NCBI GenBank assembly: GCA_023411795.1
Contig: JAEYOK010000001.1
Location: 1-12,258, forward strand
DNA: 12,258 bases
Direction of reading: 5' to 3'
DNA from: Bacillota bacterium
Lineage (GTDB): Bacteria > Bacillota > Clostridia > DSM-8532
Shown here: positions 6,796-12,258 of the stretch, piece after piece
Position numbering within the stretch: position 1 is the first letter of the stretch
Layout of the letters: every line of letters starts with the position of its first letter
Program-made: the position numbers and the translations under genes
Notes under the pieces: model-generated
The model's input: the letters and a program-made list of their open reading frames with translations, nothing else
The model's database searches: none
What the model was told of the DNA's origin: nothing

Positions 6796-8226
6796 TTACC
6801 CCTCCTTCTCAGAAAGCGGGATAAAATAGTCCCTGACATCTGTACTAATTATCCAGTTAGGAACCACCATCGTCCCGTTAACATCTGTTAATCTAAAAAT
6901 GTATCCCTGTTCCAAACGGCTAAAAAACTTGAGTTCCCGATCAATTATTTCCGGATACGTAGATACAATCTGTTTATTAAGTAAATCACCGAAACTCTCA
7001 CTGTAACTTTTCTGCTTGCCAACATTTGAAAAGTTTCTGATGACCCATCGGCACTCCAGGATTCTCTCTGAATTAGCTTTAATAACTAAAGGAACGCTTA
7101 TTCTGGACTTTTGATTATCAGAGTAATATGCAAAAACACTGTTTATCTTGTACTCAAATTCCATCTGATAATAATTATTCTCTTTATTTATATAGGTTAA
7201 TACAATATCCGCATCTCCTATTAAATGCTTGCGATGTTCAATAAAGGTAAGGGCATGATTAAACGCAACAGAGCCATCCCCTGCTTCACCGGTATTGGCA
7301 GGTATATACTTATACTCCAACACACCGTTATTGAAAAGCTTATATAGGTTTTCTGTATCAGTAAATAAAACACTGTCAGAGTTTTCAGAATATTGGGCAC
7401 TTAAGCTTTCCTTCAGATTCAAAAGAATATTATCTTGTATATTGTAATTTTCTAAATTGGTACTATTAAGAATAATCGGTTCCGGGATACTCACTTTTAT
7501 TGTGTCATAATTGTTACCTTGATCCCCTATCTTGGAAATATATATATCCTTCTCAGATACAAAGTTCGGATAAGAAGATAAAAGACTCTGCCCGGACTTG
7601 TTCTTATTTGAAAGTTCATCAGGCAACTTGGAATAGTAACTTTTAGGTAGAAAATCATTTTTTATATCTATCCGATATTGATAAATCTGTTTCCCATCAT
7701 TTACATAGACTGTGTTGACCGATTGGTTAACATCTGCTTCGGGTATTATGGCGATGGATAATATGCCTTCAAACCCCTTCACTTCGCCAGGTTTGACGCC
7801 TTCGAACCAATAAACTATGCCACTGGGCCAATTAGTTGAAAAGTCTATTTTAACGCATCGTGAACCAGTTATATCCGCCCATTGTTCTTTAGGAAGTATG
7901 TTCTTAGCTTTTTGCTTAATTAGTAAGGGCAGATAATTGTCCCTTATATCATTCCAAACCTTATCATATTCTGAATCTCTATCATCAAGCCTCCAATGAT
8001 TTGTGCCAATGGAAACTATAACTGCATCCGGTCTAAAATATATCTCCTTTAGAGAATCAATGTCTAATGATGGTGTTTTGCCTGTGTTTGCAAAAATTAC
8101 GTTTATAAAACTAAATGGGAGCCCCTGAGTTTGCTTGTTCCAGTGGATTCCCATTTGAATAACGCTTAATATGACTAATAAAATAAGGATTCTGGTTTTT
8201 ATTCTTTCCTTTTTTTCTGTTTTCAT
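6796..8226 (-). CDS. walH: WalH/YycH, membrane-anchored modulator of the WalK kinase
   Basis: A 476-aa protein with one N-terminal membrane helix (about residues 12-28, after a charged KTEKKERIKTR start) and a large extracytoplasmic part, the standard YycH topology. Family-like segments include the early FRPDAVIVSIGTNHWRL and the late region with PEIIDRELKFFSRLEQGYIF. In Bacillus YycH forms a complex with YycI and WalK transmembrane parts to control kinase activity. It lies directly upstream of yycI, with a 1-nt gap. The start is ATG at 8226 with AGGAG 9 nt upstream. It follows the unknown secreted protein gene by 39 nt without a terminator, so those two are probably cotranscribed. Identity rests on position, topology and the yycI partner as well as sequence, which diverges quickly in this family. 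Confidence 0.88.
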   Translation of the reverse strand: MKTEKKERIKTRILILLVILSVIQMGIHWNKQTQGLPFSFINVIFANTGKTPSLDIDSLKEIYFRPDAVIVSIGTNHWRLDDRDSEYDKVWNDIRDNYLPLLIKQKAKNILPKEQWADITGSRCVKIDFSTNWPSGIVYWFEGVKPGEVKGFEGILSIAIIPEADVNQSVNTVYVNDGKQIYQYRIDIKNDFLPKSYYSKLPDELSNKNKSGQSLLSSYPNFVSEKDIYISKIGDQGNNYDTIKVSIPEPIILNSTNLENYNIQDNILLNLKESLSAQYSENSDSVLFTDTENLYKLFNNGVLEYKYIPANTGEAGDGSVAFNHALTFIEHRKHLIGDADIVLTYINKENNYYQMEFEYKINSVFAYYSDNQKSRISVPLVIKANSERILECRWVIRNFSNVGKQKSYSESFGDLLNKQIVSTYPEIIDRELKFFSRLEQGYIFRLTDVNGTMVVPNWIISTDVRDYFIPLSEKEG

Positions 8227-8265
8227 TGTGAGCTACTCCTGACCTTACGGAACAGAGTCTGGTGA

Positions 8266-8862
8266 TTAGTTGAATATCTCTTTCAGCAAGTTAGCCGCTC
8301 TATCAAATAAATTCCAAGAACGTACCGAAATCTTTAGATCAGTTATTTGTAAATTTTCATCAGCAGTTAATTTTTCTACATCATTTTTCCTAAATACGAT
8401 AATTCTTATATCGTTCACTTTATTGCTTCCCAAATACTTAAGATCAACAGTGGTTTTTAAACAATATGGCTCCTGAGTAACATGGGACCCGGTATTAACA
8501 TCTACCAACGGAACATATATTCCGTCTACTTTGATGTACATGAGCATTATAACCGGATTAGTAGTCTTATCTATCTCCAGTGCCATACCTGTAAAAACAT
8601 GACGCAACTCATGGGGATATACACGCTCACCAATTATCGGAACAATTTCCTTAGTTGATTTAACATCTCCAAAAAAGATATCTGCATATTTAATTTCTAA
8701 ATCACTTATACTAACTTCAGGCGCAACTTCGGCCACGTTAGCTTTATCTTCTGTAAAACCGGCTTCGGGAGTCGCTGACTGAGGACCTGCTGCAAATGCT
8801 GTCACTGAAGCAATGAGCAGGACGAACATCATGACCAGCAGGAAGACAACCTTTTTTGCCAT
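8266..8862 (-). CDS. unrecognised secreted protein encoded between walK and walH
   Basis: I do not recognise this 198-aa protein. It begins with a textbook signal peptide: MAKK, a hydrophobic core VVFLLVMMFVLLIASV (5-20) and AFA at 22-24, giving likely signal peptidase I cleavage before A25. There is no lipobox cysteine. The mature part starts with a low-complexity Ala/Pro/Glu linker (about 26-50), then a domain of beta-strand-like segments (about 51-182) and an amphipathic C-terminal helix (about 184-198) with no membrane anchor. One cysteine (C134) is present. GGAGG 7 nt before the ATG at 8862 supports the start. It is preceded by a promoter and a WalR-box-like repeat and followed 39 nt later by walH. 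Context suggests an extracytoplasmic partner or target of the Wal system, but that is inference. Confidence 0.9.
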   Translation of the reverse strand: MAKKVVFLLVMMFVLLIASVTAFAAGPQSATPEAGFTEDKANVAEVAPEVSISDLEIKYADIFFGDVKSTKEIVPIIGERVYPHELRHVFTGMALEIDKTTNPVIMLMYIKVDGIYVPLVDVNTGSHVTQEPYCLKTTVDLKYLGSNKVNDIRIIVFRKNDVEKLTADENLQITDLKISVRSWNLFDRAANLLKEIFN

Positions 8863-8923
8863 AACAATTCCTCCAGATTAACCATAGGCTTTACATCATG
8901 CCAAAAAAATAGGCACATTTCAC

Positions 8924-8943
8924 CTTTAATCATACAATTAAAG
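8924..8943. repeat. inverted repeat at the start of the secreted-protein transcript
   Basis: CTTTAAT (8924-8930), 6-nt spacer, ATTAAAG (8937-8943): a perfect 7-bp inverted repeat on either strand. It overlaps the downstream edge of the predicted -10 (8942-8947) and covers the likely transcription start. It could be an operator or a weak 5' hairpin. AT-rich composition makes chance possible. Confidence 0.4.
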
Positions 8944-8947
8944 TATA
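8942..8947 (-). promoter_or_regulatory. -10 element for the secreted protein-walH-walI unit
   Basis: Minus strand TATACT (8942-8947), five of six to TATAAT, with TG just before it. The -35 position 17 bp upstream (8965-8970) reads TGGATT, a poor match, and is covered by the WalR-like repeat at 8959-8975. That arrangement is typical of a promoter needing an activator. The predicted 5' leader is about 70 nt. Confidence 0.5.
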
Positions 8948-8958
8948 CATGAAATTGT

Positions 8959-8975
8959 ATTACAAATCCATTACG
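8959..8975 (-). promoter_or_regulatory. WalR-box-like direct repeat upstream of the secreted-protein gene
   Basis: Minus strand reads CGTAAT-GGATT-TGTAAT. The WalR consensus in Bacillus and Staphylococcus is TGTWAH-N5-TGTWAH (W = A/T; H = A/C/T), so this matches 11 of 12 defined positions with the correct 11-bp period. It lies across the -35 position of the promoter with -10 at 8942-8947, about 100 bp before the coding start and in the gap after walK. WalR binding is inference from consensus and context. Confidence 0.55.
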
Positions 8976-9010
8976 AAGGATTTAAAATGAAATTACCACC
9001 TAAAATACCC

Positions 9011-10846
9011 CTAAAGCGCTTGCCTCTGAGCTTTGTTCATAGGAAGTTCAATGGATACGCTTGTTCCTTTTCCCAGCTTGCTCTTTACAGAGATATCCCC
9101 TCCGTGCAAAACAGCAATTTCCTTGGCAATAGCAAGCCCAAGACCTGTTCCGCCCATTTGTCTGGACCGTGCTTTGTCAACTCTGTAAAAGCGCTCAAAT
9201 ATTCTGCTTAAATCTGGTGCGGGTATGCCTATTCCGTTATCTTCAACACTTATTATTATCTGGTCCTTTTCACAATAAACCTGAACTGATATTGTCCCTT
9301 TCTCCGGAGTGTACTTTATAGCATTACCAATTATATTTATTATCAACTGGTCAATTCTATACCTGTCCACCTTAATAATCGGTATACTCTGTTTTATCTT
9401 AAGCTTAAGGGATTGATTCTTAGTTTCGGCTTCCCTCTTTAATCTGGTTACACATGATGTCACAAGATCACTCAGGGAAGTATCCTCAAGATTAAGAGAG
9501 ATTCCACCGTCATGTTGAGATAAAGTCAATAAATCTTTAACCAGACGTGTCATTCTGTCTGTTTCATCGTTTATAACGCTAAGGAACTGCTCGGCTGTCA
9601 GTTTATCCTGCAAAGCGCCATCCAATAAGGTCTCGGTATAGCTTTTTACTGAAGTAAGCGGCGTTCTTAGCTCATGTGAAACATTTGCTACAAACTCTCT
9701 TCTCATTTTCTCCAACTTCTGTTCTTCAGTAATATCCTGGATAACCGTAATAATACCATCAACCTGGTTATTTTCATCGGTAAATATAGCCAACTGTACT
9801 TTAAAGAATTTATCTTTATACTGAACTTTTTGAAAAGGCTCACAAGTACTTCTGTCTCTTGTAATTTGTTCTATTGTAAGCTCAGTACCAAGAGCCTTCA
9901 TGAATTCATCAAAAGTAGCTATATCTGATACATTATTATATAAAAGCTTTTTTGCAGCAGGATTTATGTGTATTACATCGCCGCATCGATTATAGGCAAT
10001 GATCCCGTCGTTCATATAATATAAAATGGTCTCCAGCTTTTTCTTTTCGCTTGTTATTTCAGCCAGCATCCCCTTGAGCCGCGAAGACATAAAATTAAAA
10101 GTCTTTGCTAGCTTTCCAAGTTCATCCTCAGACCTGACCTCAATAGCAAAACCGAAATCACCGTCCGTAATTTTTTCAGCCTTATGCATAATATCGTTTA
10201 TAGGTAGAGTAATTGATCTTGATAGAATAGAACCAATTAAAACAGCCGATAGTAAAGCAAAAAAAGTACCGGTTAATATTATGGTACTGAAGTCGCTTAG
10301 TACCGTAAGCGCTCTTTCGCGTTTATACTTGAAGAAAAGAACAAATTCGCCGTCTTTTAAGGTTTGGGTTTTTACATAGGTATAAAAGTCCCCGCTTTCT
10401 GCCTTTGTATATCCTTGCTTTTCACCGATTGAATTTGGTTTGTTATTTGAAAGAACCGACAATAGGTTTTCAGATTTAAAAATCTCATTTCTAAAACTAT
10501 TTTTATCAGCCTGATATAATTCATCAGAGGAATAAAGAATTTCTGCCGAACTTCTGTCCAGAATTGTATAACTTTTATCAAGCCCCAGAATAAAGCCAGC
10601 GATGATAGGATTAGTTCTTAAGTGGTTTAATAGTGTATTGTAGTCTGTTTCTTCAGTTATCTCCAGCGCTTTATAATTTGTCTCTATATTGTCTTTAAAA
10701 TCAGAGTAAAATATTCTTTCCACTCTTGAGTTTAAAAACACCCACACTACTGACATCAAAACAAAAGTAGTGAGCATCAAAATAAGTATCAGACGCCACT
10801 GAATACTACGTAAAGACTCAGCTATAGAAAATAATTTTTTCTTCAT
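9011..10846 (-). CDS. walK: WalK sensor histidine kinase
   Basis: WalK senses cell-wall state and phosphorylates WalR. The 611-aa protein has the full WalK layout: membrane helix 1 (about 19-38), an extracytoplasmic sensor domain (about 39-186), membrane helix 2 (about 187-209), HAMP (about 205-257), a cytoplasmic PAS domain (about 268-375), and the dimerisation/phosphoacceptor region FVANVSHELRTPLTS with H391. The ATPase domain has the N box around N508, DNGIGIP (536-542), F box FERFYR (550-555) and GGTGLGLAI (565-573). The last residues after LPM are a short variable tail. The start is ATG at 10846 with AAAAGG 5 nt upstream. It follows walR by 88 bp with no terminator, so the two are a transcriptional unit. 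All catalytic residues are present. Confidence 0.97.
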   Translation of the reverse strand: MKKKLFSIAESLRSIQWRLILILMLTTFVLMSVVWVFLNSRVERIFYSDFKDNIETNYKALEITEETDYNTLLNHLRTNPIIAGFILGLDKSYTILDRSSAEILYSSDELYQADKNSFRNEIFKSENLLSVLSNNKPNSIGEKQGYTKAESGDFYTYVKTQTLKDGEFVLFFKYKRERALTVLSDFSTIILTGTFFALLSAVLIGSILSRSITLPINDIMHKAEKITDGDFGFAIEVRSEDELGKLAKTFNFMSSRLKGMLAEITSEKKKLETILYYMNDGIIAYNRCGDVIHINPAAKKLLYNNVSDIATFDEFMKALGTELTIEQITRDRSTCEPFQKVQYKDKFFKVQLAIFTDENNQVDGIITVIQDITEEQKLEKMRREFVANVSHELRTPLTSVKSYTETLLDGALQDKLTAEQFLSVINDETDRMTRLVKDLLTLSQHDGGISLNLEDTSLSDLVTSCVTRLKREAETKNQSLKLKIKQSIPIIKVDRYRIDQLIINIIGNAIKYTPEKGTISVQVYCEKDQIIISVEDNGIGIPAPDLSRIFERFYRVDKARSRQMGGTGLGLAIAKEIAVLHGGDISVKSKLGKGTSVSIELPMNKAQRQAL

Positions 10847-10934
10847 ATATACCTTTTCAATAAGAGCTTTGCCCGCTATTTAACAGATAAAATTAGACCT
10901 GCAGCTATAGAGATAAAGGACATTCTTTACTAGT

Positions 10935-11630
10935 TCATAATACAGGATTAAAATAGTAGCCAACGCCACGCTTTGTTAATATGTATACAGGTTTTGAAGC
11001 GTCTCTTTCAAGCTTCTCACGAAGTCTTCTAACTGTTACATCAACAGTTCTGACATCACCGAAATATTCATAGCCCCAGACCTTTTCTAAAAGATTTTCC
11101 CTTGAGAAGATTTGGCCTCGTTGCATACCTAAAAATTTCACCAGTTCAAATTCCCTTAAGGTAAGCTCTACAGGTTCACCATTTCGCCTGACCTCATACC
11201 TGTTTATATCAATTTCAAGATCGCTGTAACGAATGATTTCGTCCTTTTGTTGTGGAATCGATTCATCTATCACTCTTCTTAGATTAGCTTTTACTCTAGC
11301 CATTAGCTCTCTTGGACTGAAAGGTTTTGTAATATAATCATCAGCTCCCAGCTCCAAGCCAAGAACTTTATCCACCTCTTCTTCTCTTGCTGTAAGCATA
11401 AGTATAGGTGTCTGCGTTGTCTGCCGTAGCTTTCTACAAACCGTAAACCCGTCCATTTCAGGGAGCATAACATCTAAAATTATTAAATCTGGTTTCTCTC
11501 TCTCTGCAATTTCGAGAGCTTGTCTGCCATCATACGCTTCGAGAGTATCAAAGGATTCTTTATTAAGATTAAACTTCAGAATATCTACAATGTTCTTCTC
11601 ATCGTCTACAATAAGAATTCTTCTTCTCAT
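10935..11630 (-). CDS. walR: WalR response regulator (OmpR family)
   Basis: WalR is the essential DNA-binding response regulator that controls cell-wall hydrolase and other envelope genes. At 231 aa it matches the family. The receiver domain has acidic D9 and D10, phosphoacceptor D53 in ILDVMLPEMDG, T80 and K102. T101 in DYITKPFS aligns with the threonine reported to be phosphorylated by the kinase PrkC in B. subtilis WalR. The winged-helix domain (about 132-231) shows LTLREFELVKFL, the recognition-helix region DVRTVDVTVRRLREKLE, and the ending ILTKRGVGYYF. I place the start at ATG 11630 (MRRRILIVDDE), with GGGGG about 9 nt upstream. A longer frame to 11693 adds 21 residues unlike any response regulator. 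It is first in the cluster, after the rRNA terminator and a leader of about 330 bp. Confidence 0.98.
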   Translation of the reverse strand: MRRRILIVDDEKNIVDILKFNLNKESFDTLEAYDGRQALEIAEREKPDLIILDVMLPEMDGFTVCRKLRQTTQTPILMLTAREEEVDKVLGLELGADDYITKPFSPRELMARVKANLRRVIDESIPQQKDEIIRYSDLEIDINRYEVRRNGEPVELTLREFELVKFLGMQRGQIFSRENLLEKVWGYEYFGDVRTVDVTVRRLREKLERDASKPVYILTKRGVGYYFNPVL

Positions 11631-11709
11631 TCCGGATAACCCCCATTTAGGTTTATTTATGTATAATACCGTCAATATCATATAATCGTACACCAGATAT
11701 GCTATGCCT

Positions 11710-11718
11710 ATTATACCA
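11710..11718 (-). promoter_or_regulatory. proximal walR promoter (extended -10)
   Basis: Minus strand TGGTATAAT is a perfect extended -10. The -35 region is poor (TATGAA at 18 bp). Transcription would start near 11703, about 70 nt before the walR ATG at 11630. Confidence 0.45.
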
Positions 11719-11819
11719 TAAGTTGTTTAGCAATTCATACCATATGACGTTGATTACTTAGTAACAAGGTTCCCGTAACCCATTAGCAATCTTTGATTGT
11801 ATTAATGTGTAGGGTTCTT

Positions 11820-11849
11820 ATTATATCATACTTCTAAAATTCATGTAGA
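11820..11849 (-). promoter_or_regulatory. distal walR promoter (extended -10)
   Basis: Minus strand TGATATAAT (11820-11828) with TCTACA 18 bp upstream, four of six to TTGACA. It would give a leader of about 180 nt before walR. It lies about 110 bp past the rRNA terminator, so walRK need not depend on rRNA readthrough. Confidence 0.5.
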
Positions 11850-11956
11850 TAAATAAGGAAAAACAATGACAGGTATTGTTTTCCATAAAATTAATGCATG
11901 GTTTTTCTGATAATACTTATTATTAGACGTAACTGGATATAAAAGGTTCATAATTT

Positions 11957-11992
11957 TTAAAAAACAAAACCCTGAGCTTTTCGCTCAGGGTT
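11957..11992 (-). terminator. intrinsic terminator of the rRNA operon
   Basis: Minus strand AACCCTGAGC, 5-nt loop GAAAA, GCTCAGGGTT: a perfect 10-bp stem followed by TTGTTTTTT. It begins about 10 nt after the 5S 3' end. It is strong and separates the rRNA operon from walR. Confidence 0.95.
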
Positions 11993-12002
11993 CTGATAAA
12001 AA

Positions 12003-12118
12003 TTCGGCGACGACCTATTTTCCCAGGCCGTTACCAGCCAAGTATCGTGGGCACTGGAGAGCTTAACTTCTGTGTTCGAAATGGGAACAGGTGGGACCTC
12101 TCCGTTATAGTCACCGAA
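12003..12118 (-). rRNA. rrf: 5S ribosomal RNA
   Basis: About 116 nt on the minus strand. Conserved 5S blocks are plain: the 5' end TTCGGTGACTATAACGGAG, then CCCACCTGTTCCCATTTCGA, ACACAGAAGTTAAGCTC, GTACTTGGC-like GATACTTGGCTGG, and a 3' end GTCGCCGAA that pairs with the 5' end. Ends are estimated from this terminal helix. It is the last gene of an rRNA operon whose 23S gene should lie to the right, beyond the window. Confidence 0.95.
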
Positions 12119-12258
12119 AATCTTTTTATTGAATTAAGGCACCAGACTTTTTGTCTGCTTTACGAATCGTTCAAAGAACGCTCCGCGTTTCGAAGAATCC
12201 GTAGGATTCTTTGCGCCCTCAAAACTGTATAATGATCAACTCTGCCAATATATTCACT
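12119..12258 (-). other. 23S-5S rRNA internal spacer
   Basis: This stretch before the 5S 5' end has no gene. It holds three stem-loops, given in plus coordinates: CAGAC/GTCTG (12143-12157), CGTTC/GAACG (12168-12180), and a perfect 8-bp AAGAATCC/GGATTCTT with 3-nt loop (12193-12211). It also holds a minus-strand ACAGTTTTGAGGG block near 12220-12232 of a type often seen in clostridial rRNA spacers. These probably serve pre-rRNA processing. The 23S 3' end is not recognised inside the window, and no spacer tRNA is present. Confidence 0.6.

Larger units (their letters stand above)
11631..11956. other. gene-free walR leader region
   Basis: No coding frame longer than a few codons and no tRNA is seen. 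It is very AT-rich and holds two candidate extended -10 promoters (11710-11718 and 11820-11828), a TTACTTAGTAA palindrome (11754-11764) and a weak GGTT/AACC hairpin (11768-11780). I see no riboswitch or T-box signature and no good WalR box. Confidence 0.6.

Noticed and set aside
6795..6839. Upstream extension of yycI overlapping the end of yycH.
   Set aside because: The conserved MDWSKAK start at 6794 has a strong AAGGAGG site; the extension does not.
10372..10581. Minus-strand 69-codon frame inside walK.
   Set aside because: It is an alternative frame of the walK extracytoplasmic domain with no support as a separate protein.
11631..11693. 21-codon upstream extension of walR.
   Set aside because: The added residues do not resemble any response regulator start, and the inner ATG at 11630 has a ribosome binding site and begins at the conserved RILIVDDE.
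11761..11777. Plus strand GTAACAAGGTTCCCGTA matches the conserved 16S rRNA 3' region GTAACAAGGTAACCGTA at 15 of 17 bases.
   Set aside because: Similarity stops abruptly on both sides, there is no anti-Shine-Dalgarno end or other 16S sequence nearby, and it is on the strand opposite to the rRNA operon. Probably coincidence; a search for further 16S homology around it would settle this.
12232..12258. Possible 23S rRNA 3' end at the right edge.
   Set aside because: None of the conserved 23S terminal sequence is recognisable; it looks like spacer.

Overview
The window reads as chromosomal DNA of a Gram-positive bacterium of the class Clostridia. The evidence is the low-GC sequence, the strong AGGAGG-type ribosome binding sites, and the walR-walK-yycH-yycI-(murA)-yycJ-rlmH order. 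murA sits inside the cluster and the htrA gene usual in Bacilli is absent, which I recall from several Clostridia but not from Bacillus or Staphylococcus. I cannot name a genus from sequence alone. Every gene I can support lies on the minus strand, so the region reads right to left and is probably co-oriented with replication (inference).

From the right edge: the end of an rRNA operon (23S-5S spacer, 5S rRNA, strong intrinsic terminator) at about 11957-12258. Next is a gene-free leader of about 330 bp with two candidate extended -10 promoters, then walR and walK. An unrecognised secreted protein gene follows (8266-8862), preceded by its own likely promoter and a WalR-box-like direct repeat. 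After it come yycH (walH) and yycI (walI), which overlap in translation signals. A second promoter region leads into murA, yycJ (walJ) and rlmH, which are nearly contiguous. A divergent iron-containing alcohol dehydrogenase homologue, a long hflX, and a tRNA-Leu(UAA) gene with its own consensus promoter and terminator finish the gene set. At the left edge lie two tandem copies of an 18-bp repeat.

Most of the block is the essential cell-wall control module. WalK (membrane sensor kinase) and WalR (OmpR-type regulator) adjust peptidoglycan metabolism. YycH and YycI are membrane-anchored extracytoplasmic modulators of WalK. MurA commits UDP-GlcNAc to peptidoglycan. YycJ and RlmH are conserved companions. 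The unusual parts are: (1) the unknown exported protein inserted between walK and yycH behind a likely WalR site, a good candidate for an undescribed extracytoplasmic component of the Wal pathway; (2) a complete JAMM-type metalloprotease signature (HxHx7Sx2D) in an extra N-terminal domain of about 180 residues on HflX; (3) an iron-ADH homologue that keeps the four metal ligands but has lost much of the usual nucleotide-binding signature. I see no CRISPR array, intact mobile element, phage gene or frameshifted gene.
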